From Epiperipatus broadwayi (lineage: Eukaryota > Onychophora > Udeonychophora > Euonychophora > Peripatidae), in contig JAQFVV010000446.1 of NCBI GenBank assembly GCA_028023455.1, positions 411,578-475,577 on the forward strand: DNA of 64,000 nt, read 5' to 3'. The position numbers and the translations under genes are program-made. Of the stretch, positions 48,940 to 61,609 are shown piece after piece. The notes beneath the pieces were generated by a model that saw nothing but the letters and a program-made list of their open reading frames with translations, ran no database searches and was not told the DNA's origin. Each line of letters opens with the position of its first letter. Within the stretch, counting starts at the first letter, position 1.

Positions 48940-49110
48940 TATTTTAATCACATCATTAAAGGTATCCGAAAAAGGTACATGACTTTAAGATGCAGTTCAT
49001 GCTGAACCATCCCCCTTGAGTTAGCTTATGTCACAGTTTCTGCCAAGTCTTTATTATTTTTTTCCAATGTAACTACATTAAAAGTATAATGATGAATCAA
49101 AATTTTAAAT
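48940..49110 (-). repeat. Family D fragment
   Basis: TTCATGCTGAACCATCCCCCTTGAGTTAGC on the + strand is a decayed form of the family A/D hammerhead region read on the minus strand. Low-confidence relic. Confidence 0.4.
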
Positions 49111-51024
49111 AGTCTGTTGTTGGTCAAAGTTAATAACGCACTTGCTGATTATCAGTTAATAAAGAATTTTTAAGTTATACTAACTGGTGTTTTTTAACTC
49201 GGACTAAGTAGATACCTGTTTACAAACTATTATTGAATACTTAGCTAGTTACCAATAGTCCAGATACCTGAAAAAAATATAAGCCTATTTAGACTTTTAT
49301 TCAAACGTTGCCCTGCCCATAACTAATTTATAAATATATAAGAATATAAATTTATTTAATCACATAGAAATTTGTCACTAAAGTTTTAGAAAAATATTAG
49401 AAAGTAATTTTGTTCTTTGTTATAAAAAAAAACTAGACTGGAATTAAAAGTGTTTTTTTACTAATTATTTCCAAATAATTTAAACATAGAATCAATATAA
49501 ATGTCAATTATACTTCTACGATTATAAAAAAGTTTTATTATTATATATATATATACATGAAGTATATGATTCTGCTTCAAAAACTATCATTGATAAAATT
49601 AGTGTTATGTCTTTCATACAGCTTTTTTCAACTTTTCAGTATTTCTATTTATTTTGTTCATTTTTCTACAGAAATACATACATATATAGCTCTGAATAAT
49701 TTAATCTTTCTACCCTACCCTCTGTCTCTCCTCCCTCCCCTTTCTCTCTTTATTTCTCACTACCATTATTTAATTGCATTAAATCATGTAGAGCAAAAAT
49801 AATTAAATGTTTTGGCACCCAAAATATTGGAGGATGACAAAGCTGAGTTGCACCAAAAGATCTTTAATTCATAAATCCACTAGAGCATTTTTTTCCAAAA
49901 TCTAAATCAAATTAAGTCCTTTTCAAATCTTTTTGTATTATTTCTTCAAAACTTTTACTTAATTTTATATAATTCTCTTCTTCATTTATATAGCAATTTT
50001 CATTTTCTGTTTTTTATTTTTTTTTATTTTGTAATTATTATATTAATAATTTGTGTTAGATATTTTACATGTTCTCACAACTATAAAAATAGCTTTCTGG
50101 GTTTAAATCCATTTAACATCTTGGGTTTGAAGTAAAAGACAACCTTTATAAAATGAAATGCCTTTTACTTCAATAAAAAACCTTAACAAGTGAGATATCA
50201 TAGATTACTAGGAAAAAATGGTTTAGTCTCAGGACAGTTATGATAATTTCCTGATAACATCAAAAGGCAAAAAGTTACTTCTGTTTACATGGATATAATC
50301 TCCATACTTCTATTCTTTATTATAATAACAATTCATAAAAATATTTAATTCAAAATATATATAATTTGATATTTTTACTCTGTTTATCTTACTTTATTTT
50401 TAAAATGTACATTTTAATAGTACACATGCATAAATAGAATTATTTCATCATGTTTTAATTATCATTTATAATTTTGATAATTAAAATGGATATGAAGAAT
50501 CTGAAGATATTTTATAGACAGTTGAAACTGTAAGAAAAAAATACTAACAATAAAGTGCATTGTTAATGTAAGTGAAAGAAAAAATCTATTAGAATCAATT
50601 TTCTGGTGCAAAGTTTTGGTGAAATTGTTGTTTTTGATATTCTGAAATATTCTATCCCCATCCTTTCCAAATTAATGATTTTAATTATTGTCATTTGTAA
50701 TCCATTTTTGCAATTGCAGAATTCTAGCCAAAGTTATATAGGCACTAAATGAAGTGGACACACTTTTTATATTGATATAATAATCATAGTTATTTGTTTA
50801 GGAGCATACCTTGTGAATATTCAGATGTCAGGTTTCATTAACAAAACTGAGGTTTTTTTTATTTTACTAAACTGAAAGTTATTCTAAAAATTTTCACTTG
50901 TGAGTTCACCATTTTACTAACTAAAGTATGCAGTTAGCAATAAAAATTAGCATTAAAATTTAATCGACATATTCTTTTGTACTTGTACATATTCTTCATT
51001 GTGCCCTGTTTGTATAGCTGGTAG
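49111..51024. other. Intronic AT-rich sequence
   Basis: No gene or repeat recognised apart from a (TA)n run near 49540 and a pyrimidine-rich stretch at 49700-49760. Confidence 0.5.
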
Positions 51025-52158
51025 AGAAATAGAGGTGATGTGATATGATGTACTGTGATCTCCTTAAAAGGAGTGAGAAATTTCTCAGCAACTATGCCCA
51101 AAGAAACCTGTTAGCCACTTTACCTTCACCTTCCATTCCCCACCCTAAGCTTTTCCATAATCTGCTCCATTCCATTTCCACAACATAATCTTTGTCAACT
51201 CTATAGCCTTTATATCTAAATCCCCCTTATCTTTTCTCAAACACAACATTAAAATCAATAACCCACTTTCTATATAATTATTTATTCATCCATAATTTCA
51301 TTATTTGTACCCTTTCTGCTTTCAAGCATTTACATCCAATCAACAGATGCCTAATATTTTCTTTGCCTTCTCTTCCTTACACAATTTGCAGACTAAATCA
51401 CCCATATTTTTTCATTTACATGTATATTCTCTTGTTGCTAATGATCCTGTTCGAGCCTTAAACAATAAACTACTTTCCTTGCTATTATCATAAACTAAAT
51501 CACAACCAATATTTAAACTGTTTTTACTCTTCATACTAGTCCTCCATCTCTCCAACTCCCTATTTTTAATTAATGCCTATTCTTCTATCCCATTCCTTAC
51601 CACTATAACACTCAACAATTCTCCTAACACAATCACCCCACCTTTTGTACAAGTATACTGATATAAATTTTTTATCCAAATCTTCTGTATATTGCATTAC
51701 CTTCTTCACACATCTTGTTACCTGCCCTTTATTCATAACCCAATTAAATACAATTTTGGCTATTCTTTTATTATCCATAAACTGCAATCTACTGAGAACC
51801 TTTTCATTTTGCTTTTTGTATCCCTCATATAAAAACTTGACCATCCCATTTCTCCTTGAATTGCCTTCTTTGCTGTCCACACATCTGCATCTAAGGCATG
51901 TCTTCCTACTTTTCTTTCTACTTTTTCCAAGTAATCTAATACCCCTTTACCAACACATAACACATCATTACCATATGTTAACCCTGCTACAGCCACTCCC
52001 TTTCATACAATTCTAGCACATCGTATTTATTACATGAAAACACTGTTAATTTCTTTATCAATCCTTTTCTTTTCTTTGCTTCATTTATCAATTTTTTTCC
52101 CATTCATCTAAGCAATTTCTCTGATTACTTAAGACAATTCCCAAATAGTTATACCTAT
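51025..52158 (-). pseudogene. APE-type LINE, 3' part, third copy
   Basis: Same family as 21.7 and 27.4 kb: the 3' end TGATGTGATATGATG with CTCCTTAAAAGGAG, C-terminal peptides (GKEWDRRI, LYKRWGDCVRRIVECYS, LQFMDNKRIAKIVFNWVMNKGQ), then VGRHALDADVWTAKKAIQGEMG. Several frameshifts break it. It is truncated at 52158, at nearly the same place in the protein as the 21.7-kb copy. Antisense to GALNT. Confidence 0.8.
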
Positions 52159-52680
52159 TGTGGCTCCATCTATATTATTTCCAGTGTTAAATTTTTTTAT
52201 AAATTTTTATTTAATTAGTCTTTATTATTCTTGTACTATTAGATGTGGCATTAAAGTATTTCAAACAGAAAATTTTTTGTAGAAGATATTGTCTGTGTTT
52301 TTTGCTTTAGCTATTGTGTACAATTTTATATAATGTTTGCTTTTTAAAAGTAGCAGTGCATTCTATCTGAAAATAAATAGGGCCACCTAACTTGATATTT
52401 CCTTTATAATTTTAGAATAAATTTAGATGGCAAAATACAACCAATTATGTCTGATCTATTATCAACAAAAAAAAAACCACTTTTTAATTTATAAAATTTA
52501 TTCACGAATATAAAAAAAGGGATATTGATTTCTCAACCAAAAAAATGTCTTTGGGTACAAAAAATCTCTATAATAAGAGCAGATAAATACTGAATGTAAG
52601 CAGAGAAAACAATATTGGTATATAAAATTATCATTAAATATTTACTTTTAATTAATGTATAGTTCTCTTTTTTTTTTCAG
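52159..52680. other. 3' end of GALNT intron 1
   Basis: AT-rich intron. It ends with a long T-rich polypyrimidine tract (TCTCTTTTTTTTTTTCAG, ending at 52680), a strong 3' splice site. Confidence 0.8.
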
Positions 52681-52847
52681 ATGCCAAACTATTCCGTATG
52701 ATAATGATTTGCCACTAGCATCCGTTATTATAACATTTCAAAATGAAGCGTTGTCTCTTTTGTTAAGAACTGTGCACACAGCTCTTAATCGCGATAATAG
52801 TCATCTGATTCAAGAAATTATACTCGTTGATGATGATAGTGATAGAG
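52681..52847 (+). CDS. Polypeptide GalNAc-transferase, exon 2
   Basis: 167 nt completing codon 176 and encoding residues 177-231. It begins with the conserved Cys (C177) and contains [26 protein letters not shown] and EIILVDD, the start of the GT-A glycosyltransferase domain, where UDP-binding residues lie. The usual family form is FHNEA or FYNEA; Gln replaces His here. The exon follows TTTTTTTTTCAG and ends SDR-G| before GTAATT at 52848, phase 1. Splicing to 61610 restores Asp232. The frame past 52847 runs into intron and stops at 52978, which supports the donor. Confidence 0.93.
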
Positions 52848-53704
52848 GTAATTCAATTGTAAATGATGATGAGATTATTTATGTGATAAACAAACGTCAG
52901 CCAGAATTGTTGAATTTATTAGCATTTCTCTCCAATTTTAAGTCTAAGAAACAATGGTTTTCCTTTTCAGATTATTGATAGTTCAAAACGAAATATCAGC
53001 TGTTTTTTTTCTTTGAAGGGAGAATGATTGACTGCATGTGGATGAGATGCTGATTCTTTTTTATATTTGCAATCATCTCAAATGAAATATGATTTTTTTT
53101 ATAGATATGATAAAAAAATCCTGAAGAAAAAAAAGGTTGGCAAACAAAAATAGAGGGTCCTAAAAATGTTCACTTAATATTTTCCACCGACTTTTACTGC
53201 CCTATGTGATTTAGTGCTGTGATAATGTATCAAACTCTGGAATATAAGGGTCTCAAATCAGTTCCATTTCTGGCAATTCTAACACTCAAAAATTCTTAGA
53301 AGCTCTAATACAATAAAGCCATTTAGATATCTATTTTACCAACTTTGAAGGATGACCTTTTATTTATCTTTCTATAGTTATAAATTTATTTCAAGTAAAG
53401 GATTGTAGCATAAATCAAAAATAACTTCCAAATAAAACAAGTCCAGCTCTACATTTAAGCACCATCTATAGTAATCTTAAATAATCATAATATCCCCAAA
53501 CTGATTTTTGGTTTTTGCCATTATCAGTGAAGATTTGGGATTCAAATCTGGAAGAAATGCAGTTATATATTTGCAACTATGTTTTAACTCCATTTTTTTC
53601 TCAAAATTCAAAAAAGCCTTAAGATTTTAAACACACTCCAAACTTTTTCAATAGTTAAATAAATATTATTCTCATTAAAAGCTCCCCAAATTTATATCTC
53701 TATA
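52848..53704. other. GALNT intron 2, unassigned part
   Basis: AT-rich with no recognised element. Confidence 0.5.
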
Positions 53705-54235
53705 ACAGTTTAGTATATGGGATATGAACACAGACTTTCATGAACCACCACTCTCCACAATATCTTATAACACTGATACACTTGAACACACATATGTTGA
53801 AATAATAAATAATCACCAATATATGTATTTAATGCTAAACCAGCAATTACCATCTCCACACACATATCCTATAAGTGCTCAGATGTATATTAAGATAGCC
53901 AATCCTCATACTTTAATGGACAGGTTTTAGTCTACTCCACACTCCAACTCTTCAACCGTCCAACCAATTGAAAATCTGATGATGGAATGCTCAAAAGCCA
54001 CCCTGAGGCTGAGATTCTTGTCTGAGCACTTATAGCATATATGTGTAGAGATGTAATCTGAACCAACTGATGATTGCTGGTTTAGCATGCAATACATATA
54101 TTGGTGATTATTTATCTTTTTAACATATGTGTGTTCAAGTGTATCAGTGTTATAAGATAGTGTGGAGAGTGGTGGGTCATGTGAAAGTCTGTGCTCATAT
54201 ACCCTATATATTACATATATAGACACAGGTATATA
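53705..54235 (+). repeat. Family A element with inverted ends
   Basis: Left end (GAACACAGACTTTCATGAACC..TTGAACACACATATG) and right end (CATATGTGTGTTCAAG..GTGAAAGTCTGTGCTC) are reverse complements. Left-side relics of a minus-strand hammerhead (about 53815-53860) have lost CTGATGA. A + strand hammerhead core at 54067-54073 has GCAA in place of GAAA. Confidence 0.75.
54062..54108 (+). ncRNA. Hammerhead, family A, inactivating change
   Basis: CCAA-CTGATGA (54067-54073)-TTGCTGGTTTAGCAT-GCAA...ATTGGTGATT. The A13-equivalent base is C (54090), which should abolish cleavage. Stems I and II are otherwise well kept. Confidence 0.6.
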
Positions 54236-54720
54236 ATAAGACTCCATGTTTCAGTTATTACATAGTAGAAATGTCTGCCCATCTCTTGTATATGTATTAA
54301 ATGGATTATGTCCTGTACATGAAGGATGAGATTGACCTTAGGTCAATATGGGTGTGACAAGAATCTTGGCCTCAAGGTGGCCTTTGAGCATTTCATCATC
54401 AGATTTTTAATTGGATGGATGGTTGAAGAGTTGGAGTGTGGAGTAGATTGAAACCTGTCCACTAAAGTATGAGGATTGGTTATCTTAATATATATCTGAG
54501 CACTTATAGCATATATGTGTGGAGATGGTAATCTGGACTAACTGATGATTGCTGGTTTAGCATGAAATATGTATATTGGTGATTATTAATCTTTTCAACA
54601 TATGTGTGTTCAAGTGTATCAGTGTTATAAGATAGTGTGGAGGGTGGTGGGACATGTGAAAATCTGTGCTCATATACTTTATATATTACATATATAGACA
54701 CAGGTATATAATAAGACTGT
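54236..54720 (+). repeat. Family A tandem unit
   Basis: A full repeat body similar to 33.18-33.65 kb (CCATCTCTTGTATATGTATT, TCATCATCAGATTTTTAATTGG, GATGGTTGAAGAGTTGGAG). It ends in a second hammerhead 475 bp after the one at 54067 and the same right end. Confidence 0.8.
54537..54582 (+). ncRNA. Hammerhead ribozyme, family A
   Basis: CTGATGA 54542-54548, GAA 54564-54566, stem II of 5 bp (closing pair is a T-T mismatch), stem III ATA/TAT, predicted cleavage after A54575, stem I ACTAA/TTGGT (5 bp, one G-U). The invariant core is intact. Confidence 0.7.
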
Positions 54721-54742
54721 GTGTTTCAGTTATAACAGTTTA

Positions 54743-54943
54743 GTGTAACTTCAGACTTTTAGCTTCAATATTAAAATGGTGTCTCCAGATGATAATAGTA
54801 TTAATTTCAGATTTCAATCCCAAGTTCTCCTTGACAAGTGTAACTTCAGACTTTTAGCTTCAATATTAAAATGGAATTAAAGGTGTCTTCAGATGCATAA
54901 TGGCATTAATTCCAGATTTGAATCCCAAGTTCTCCTTGACAAA
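54743..54943. repeat. Tandem duplication, about 95-106 bp
   Basis: GTGTAACTTCAGACTTTTAG through CCCAAGTTCTCCTTGACAA occurs twice; the second copy carries a short insertion after AAAATGG. Confidence 0.85.
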
Positions 54944-55327
54944 AGCAAATTAGTCTAGACTAGAGATTTAGATCCATTATTAATTGATAGTGACTACTCA
55001 AGCTTATTATATATGGCGCTAAAGTTAAGTACTGCCCCTGTTTTATCTCACATAATGTAAGTTAGAGAATTAAATGATTTAATCATCAAATATAAAATGT
55101 TCATTATGAGAATAAAAAATGATAAAGATTTTTGATTTAAAAAGTTAACTTGTACTACAAATACCCAAATATTGGATTCATATTTCATTATAAATTAAAA
55201 TGGCTAAAAGTAATATTGTGAAGATTGGTGGTTTATCAGATAGAGTAGCAAATTTAATTATTCAACTTAGTGAAAGCTACCAAATGCAAATAATCTAGTT
55301 TTATATACCAATAAGTTCTCATTTTAA

Positions 55328-55740
55328 ACCATTAAACATCACATGATCACAATTTCTTATGCTTGCTCAAGCTGTTAAAACAGGTAAGACTCTCCATACA
55401 ATAGTTACACTCAATGCAAGCCAAAGTAATCAATGGATGCCAGAAGGCTTGTACATAAAATCCCTATCTAGTGCTACTCATCCAATATCCCCTGACTAGT
55501 TTCTAGATTGTGGTTTTCATCAGTGAAGAGTCTTGGATCTGAGAGCTAGGTGAAGTGCTCTCAGATCCAAGGCTTCTCATTAATGAAAGCCACAAGTAAA
55601 AAAACTAGTCAGGGGATATTGGACGAGTAGACACTAGAAAGAGATTTTATGCACAAGCCTTCTGGAATCCATTGATTACTCTGGCTTGCACTAAGTGGCA
55701 CTACTGCATGAAGAGTTTGCCTGTTTAAGTTCTCATTTTA
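55328..55740. repeat. Family C elements, inverted pair
   Basis: Left copy 55328-55540 (minus orientation) and right copy 55555-55730 (plus) are reverse complements, with TGGATCTGAGAGCTAGGTGA at the centre. The outer ends match those of the 47.4-kb copy. The right-hand hammerhead is mutated (TTAATGA, AAAAC). Confidence 0.8.
55480..55538 (-). ncRNA. Hammerhead ribozyme, family C
   Basis: Minus strand: distal stem I ATCCAA/TTGGAT (6 bp), proximal TCTTCA with AGGGGA (first pair mismatched, two G-U), CTGATGA 55523-55517, GAAA 55503-55500, 2-bp stem III with TA loop, GTC 55496-55494. Stem II is poor. Confidence 0.65.
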
Positions 55741-56831
55741 ATAGAGAAGTTGAAAATGTGTATACAGATGTGCAGAATGCTTTTAATAAATATCAAACAT
55801 AATTTGAAAATGATCATTGGAAAGTTTTAGGGCTAAAACTAAAAAAGGATTTAAAGATAAACTTGCTTTCAATATATTTGGACATATAATAGGATTAAAG
55901 AACATAGACTTATTCCACAAATTTATTTCTTCTTTCAATTCTAACTCTAAATCTATATTTATCCACAGCATTTCTATCTTCATTTGTGTATTCACTTCCA
56001 AAATTAAAACTTTCCATGCCAATTTTAAGATTTCTTTCTATATAACAAACTATTCTGTATATTATCAAAATTAAACTTTGGAAATAAACCTCAATTATTT
56101 GCCTTTACTACTTTAGTTAAATTACTACTCTTGTCACTGTATCTAATAAACTATCAATCTCTATAGTCTTTTTTTTTTTAGTTTTTATTCATTATAAATT
56201 GCACTACACTTATATTTTTGAACTTTGTTTTATAATAAAGTAGTATCTTTAAATCAGCAGTTTCTTTGCATCCTTTAATTTCAGAATATCTATAATGTTC
56301 TACTTAATATTATTTCCTTTGTCAATTCCTGAGATTTTTTTTTTTTGAAAAATGATCTACAATAGTAGATAGCCAAATTGTAGATTATACTCAAGTGGCA
56401 GCCTATGTAATTCAGTATTTGTTAGCACTCTCTATTTTCTGTTGCCAACCAATTGCTTGACTAACAACATTACATTTTCTAGTATATGTTATCTAGATTT
56501 GTTGTTTTTATTTTGTAAATATAAAAAGAGAATAATCATTCACACATATACATATGTAGCTTTTAAAACAATTCAACCAATGCCTCACCAAAAAATAATC
56601 AATCAGTTTTATTGCTAGAGAGTTCATTAGGCATTTGAGTACAGTAAGTGATAGAGTTAGATTACAAACCATAGAGATTGGTCAAAATCTGTCATATTCC
56701 CACTGTACCAGACCATGTGGGGATCTGAAAATAAGAGCATGTAATTTTTAATTTTGGTTTGAAACATGAACACCCAATCCAAGCTCATTAATTGATTAAT
56801 CAGATAAGTTAACATTAAAAATCTTTATTGA

Positions 56832-56867
<36 letters not shown>

Positions 56868-57539
56868 AAATATATATAAAGATTAACCAAAAGAAATATA
56901 TACAAAACATAAAATAAAATACAAGCAAAATTATTTAAATATAAAATTACTTTTATATTTCAACCAGAGAAGTGATTTTCATCAAAGAAATTTAACCAAC
57001 CAATAGAAATTTAGTGTTTATCCAAAAAAAATGCAATGTTTACTAATCAAACTACACAAAGAACTGCAAACTTAATTTTAAAAAGCACACAAAAAGTATT
57101 CATATTTCTATTATTATTTAAATATGTGGTGGACACATATGTGTGTAGTTTCAATTTCATCAGAATGATTTGCTAAACTCCAATGGTTCATCTCTCAGCT
57201 AGCATGTGGCTCCTTATGGAATACATTGATATTACCCAGCTTTAATTTAAAACACAGCTCTAGCATAAAAGAGAAGATCACATTTTGAAATCTTGTACTT
57301 ATTTTGTTTCATCTGGTTCATAAATAAGATACATCATTGTCACTATCCCATAATTATATTTTTCTATCAATTCTACAAGAAAGGAGAGGGGAAAAGTACT
57401 GATTCCAACTAATTAGACATCAAAGTCAGGTCTAATAAAGAAATTATTTATCTATTAATTCAGTGACTAAATACCATGAACTATTTATAAAATAAAATAA
57501 GTGTACTTATTCTACAATTGTGTATAATGTCTAGTGATT
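55741..57539. other. GALNT intron 2, unassigned
   Basis: Overlapping open frames at 55783-56074 on both strands have no recognised motif; the minus frame (79 codons) might be a LINE scrap. A (TA)n run lies at 56838-56864. Nothing else seen. Confidence 0.45.
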
Positions 57540-57618
57540 TTTTTCTAATGTGTCAAAGCATCAGCCGGGAAGTGAACCCTGAGACAACTGATTGTACTCA
57601 TCCACCATTGCTTGACAT
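57540..57618 (-). mobile_element. tRNA-derived SINE, decayed copy
   Basis: Minus strand: CAAGCAATGGTGGATGAGTAC, CAATCAGTTGTCTCAGGGTTCACTTCCC, GGCTGATGC, ACATTAG, A run. Part of the D and anticodon region is deleted. CTAGTGA repeats at 57531 and 57623 flank it. Confidence 0.75.
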
Positions 57619-58645
57619 ATGACTAGTGAATTGAAATGCATTTTTAAGCAAATCAAAGGAGTAATAAATTAATTAATGAACTAAAATTAAAATTATTTCA
57701 TTGACTGAAGAAACAAATCAATAATCTCATGGATCATTCAATTTTCATTATAAAAAGCTACATCTGGATAAACACAGGAATATTCAAATTATTTATATAT
57801 ACTGTATATGCTTCTTTCTAGCATGAATATAACAGACTGCAAATAACATTTTTCCATTATATTTTATTGTTTCTGTACATATGTCACATGTGATAAATTT
57901 TATTCATAAGTAACGTTTATTTAATTGTTCAATCTTAGAGTTAATATTAATCTAGTTACTCTGAAAATAATTTATGCTTTCATGGTCAGAGTACAATTTA
58001 TTTTTTGTCTCGTTTCCTCAATGAGGAAATTGATTTCTTATGTATTTTTAAGTTATTATTATTATTTATTTACTTATATTATTCCCACAATAATCAGGCA
58101 TACAGATTAATGCACTATTATTAATTTAAATTAATAACACAAGGTAATGTGAGTTATTAACGATGATTACCTAGAAAAATAAATGTCCATGCCTTATCAA
58201 TGATTGTACTCTCCATTTTGGAATAGAGTCCATTATTTGAGGCAGTACATGGGTACATTGCATGGTTGTTGTTAATTTTATATGTTGCCTCTGTTCCCTT
58301 TTCATTTATGCATTTTACCACCTTACCAGATGTGTAAATAAGTAGCTTAATATTGAAAATGAATTTTATGAGCCCCAAGTTATGGTTCAGTGTTGTGGGA
58401 TGCGTATTAAATGTATGAAACCTGGGTTTGCTAATGATATCGTTATGGGTATTGCATATCATGACCAGTCCAAACCAATAAAAATACTAAATTCCATATG
58501 ATGAGCAGGAAATGTCAGTATTGTGACATCAGCATTATCAGTAGTAGATTTTCTTTTAAACTGGTAATTCTCATGCTCATTAATTAAGATTGGGTCAATT
58601 AAGTGTGGCAAGAAACTCCACACTGTTATATATATATATATATAT
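57619..58645. other. GALNT intron 2, unassigned
   Basis: A 101-codon minus frame (58157-58462) lies in slightly GC-richer sequence and is not recognised. A (TA)n run precedes 58646. Confidence 0.4.
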
Positions 58646-60718
58646 TGTAACGATCGAAATGAAAGTGAAGATCAAATCTAACTGCAATCTACGATATATG
58701 CACTACCAGGGCGCCATCTAGGCATTTGAACCTAGAAAAATTTATAAAGTAGGCAGATACGTGCTGTTAAGATTCCACTTTATTTAAATATCCAGATCGT
58801 TAGCCCAAGTCACTAGCTCAGTGGAACAGCAGAGATTATAAAATATAACTTTATATATTAAATATAAAAAAATAAAAGCCACTGCCAGAAATTAACACAT
58901 AAAAATATTTATTTACGCACATATAAAATCATTCTAATTTGAGGAATGTTTAACATTTTAGATTTTTATATTAATCTTTAAATTTACATTTAAATAGATT
59001 GCAATAATGAGTTTAATATTTATTTAGAGGGTCGAGTATGAATAGACTATATAGATTGTATTGAAAAGAAAAATGTTCTATCCCTTATTTCACTTTAGGC
59101 CAAAAAGTTTGCAGTCAAACCGGCGCCAATCCATCTGATACATTTATGTATTCAATGTAGCATGAAAATACGACAACACAAAATACTATACTGTCAGGAA
59201 TGTACATCTGAACAGTAAGTAGAGTTAGAGAAGACATTGTTTCTCCACCAACAGGAATGCTACATCTGTTGGTGAGTAGAATAATAAACAAAAAACTCCA
59301 TAGGAATGGACTGTGGTCCTTTGCCGACTTACAAACCCATCCATAGGCAAACAGAAGGTGTGTGGTAAATATGTTCAATACTGCCCATAGCGGATCTCAT
59401 ACTACATCTACTAATTACACAAATATATCCAATCTATTGAGCTAATTCAACTACGAAACGAATAACCTAAGATTACCCTCCCTTAAACTATATATAACTT
59501 TACAAATCAATACAGCCATTCATGCCCGACTTAAATTTAACATTTATTATGTTCGCACAGATGAATTTTATAAAAGTTGTTTTAAAATGTTGAGTATAGG
59601 TCAGCTGCACAGATTCCACGGTTAAAAACATTCCAAAATAAACATAACTGATCAAAATACAAAATCATCGATAATGTCAATTGCATAGGGAATACAAAAA
59701 ACCCCAATAGCATTCATCATAAGATGTCACAGTGACATGATGACTTATATATTCCAATCGACTATGAAACAGCAACATAATTAACCGCTAACGAATCTAT
59801 GCAACGTCTATACCTAACTTTAAATTTCATGCATTTAAATAATTTATACGATAAGTATTAATACAAATAAAAAATAATAAAATGGAAATGATGTTTATCA
59901 ACACAAAACATATAAATTTAAACATTTTCAATTGATTTTAAACTTAAAAGTCAGATAGAAGTTCATAAGCTTGAACGAAAGTTCTTAATTATTTTTAAAT
60001 TTTAGAGTTCATGTCAATAGCTTACAGTAGAAGAATCACTGCTCTTGATGTAAATTTCCACAGAGTCTTTATTTGAAAACTCAGTCAGATGTTCCGGAGG
60101 TAGCATTAGCTTGTTCATTTTGGTATCATGGTCAGTTAATTTTTAAAATAGAGAGAGAGTGTGATATGTGCGTCCTATCATGACCCTCAAAAACAAACCG
60201 GAAAAAACTGTCAGGAAAACTGTATTTCTCCTTTTATAGTATCCACACAGATTCAACCAACAAAACGTCACTAATCCATCCTTTTCATTCGGGTCCAGGC
60301 TGAGGCTTGGTGCTTCCATTGATCAAGCTAATTTCTCTTTATTCTCTTATTTAACTTTTCATCTGACCTTTTAATTACACAGCTTTTGGATAATTAATAA
60401 ACAAACATTTCCATTTATAGATTACAGGAATTAATTAATACCTGTTTTTATTTAACTTACGTTATTTCTTTATTAAAATATTTCTATATTTAAATCTTTT
60501 ATTTCTTTATCAAAAAAGTACGTTCAAATACTTTTTTTATTTATAAAAAATTTTTTTTAAAGTTTTTCATCTGTGCGAATATAATATATACGTTATACGT
60601 TTAACAAACATTTTAATTTTAGCGTTTAGGTTTTTTTTTTTAATACATTTATTTTTATTTGCGAACTTAAAAGTTTTTATTTCATTTTAATGTAACGACA
60701 TATTTATATATCGTTACA
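58646..60718. mobile_element. Possible LTR-like element (TGTAACGA...TCGTTACA)
   Basis: The segment starts TGTAACGATCG directly after a (TA)n run and ends TCGTTACA directly before another. It has TG...CA termini with 8-bp inverted ends and richer composition than its surroundings. No gag/pol or transposase frame is visible. A second TGTAACGA at 60691 forms a local palindrome with the right end, so the boundary may be coincidental. A long solo LTR or a non-autonomous element is possible. Confidence 0.35.
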
Positions 60719-60942
60719 ATATATATATATCCTGTTACACTATATACAATACCTAATAAATGATGAATAATAATTACCTATAGTAATTGCGATTAAATAT
60801 GTGAATGCAGGAAATTATATATGGTGTGTATGTGTGTATATGTAAACATTACAAGCATAAAGCTAAACTAGTCAATATAAAATCAAAACTACCCCAAATC
60901 TAAAATTAAACCAGACCAGAATAAAAATAATATTAAAACACA

Positions 60943-61440
60943 ACCTAAGGTTTCACTGCTACAAGCAGACTTCTCAAGTGTAAAGAAATAATAAAAAAAC
61001 ACAACTTATATATACTATTAAAAACTACCCACAAATCCATTCACTTCCCATCCACCCTTAATATTAAAAGAACTCTTAAATAAGTTAATTGCTTCAGAAT
61101 CATAAATTTTCAATAATAAAGACTCTTTAATTCTTCTTTTGATTTCATTTCTCTCAAAGAAGACAACCTTAGCTTCATCAAAATCAATAGTGTGGCCTGT
61201 ATCTTTTTCATGGACATACAAAGCAGAACTAAGATATCTATTTTTAACTCTACTTTTATGAACCTTTACTCTCTCATTTAAACTCAAACTACTCTGACCT
61301 ATGTAAACCTTCTTACAAAATATATGTATATGAGATGTTGACAAAAGTAATGCCAGTTTATCATTAATAATTTTCTTTTGATTGACCACAATTCTTTTTT
61401 TATCAAAAGTCTCTTTTGAATAATAAAATCTGTTTTATAG
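60943..61440 (-). pseudogene. PLE fragment, GIY-YIG domain (different family)
   Basis: The 123-codon minus frame 61389-61018 contains KVYIGQSSLSLNERVKVHKS, LYVHEKDTGHTIDFDEAKVV and RIKESLLLKIYD, the second half of a PLE GIY-YIG nuclease (YIG, R, H, E pattern). The sequence is unlike copies 1-3. The reverse transcriptase is missing. Downstream (60978-60943) a CTTGAGAAG-hairpin-GTGAAACC segment occupies the place of the terminal-repeat hammerhead. GTGCCATCCAGTGCAAG at about 61492 resembles a family C end. Confidence 0.8.
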
Positions 61441-61609
61441 TAGATCGCTCTGTAGTTATATTAAAACAGTAGTAACTCTTTTCGGTAGTGCCATCCAGTG
61501 CAAGTCATAATAATCAATGATCGTGTGATATTTTAATGGTTTTAACCTTATTAAATTTTTTTTTAAGTGTTGCGATATATTTTAATCTTTTACATAAATA
61601 TTTTTTTAG

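Noticed and set aside
53724-54247. Frames of 68 and 106 codons on opposite strands with similar peptides (NTDTLEHTYVE.INNHQYMY)
   Set aside because: Both come from the inverted arms of the family A repeat, not from a gene.
54406-54412. TCATCAG occurrences (also about 9948, 18268, 33352) as hammerhead cores
   Set aside because: No GAAA with closing stems at a proper distance on the relevant strand.
59115-59378. 87-codon minus frame with a GGETM-SLTLLTVQM...D segment vaguely like the TM2 region of Cys-loop receptors
   Set aside because: The similarity is a short hydrophobic pattern only, with no receptor signature before it; insufficient to call.
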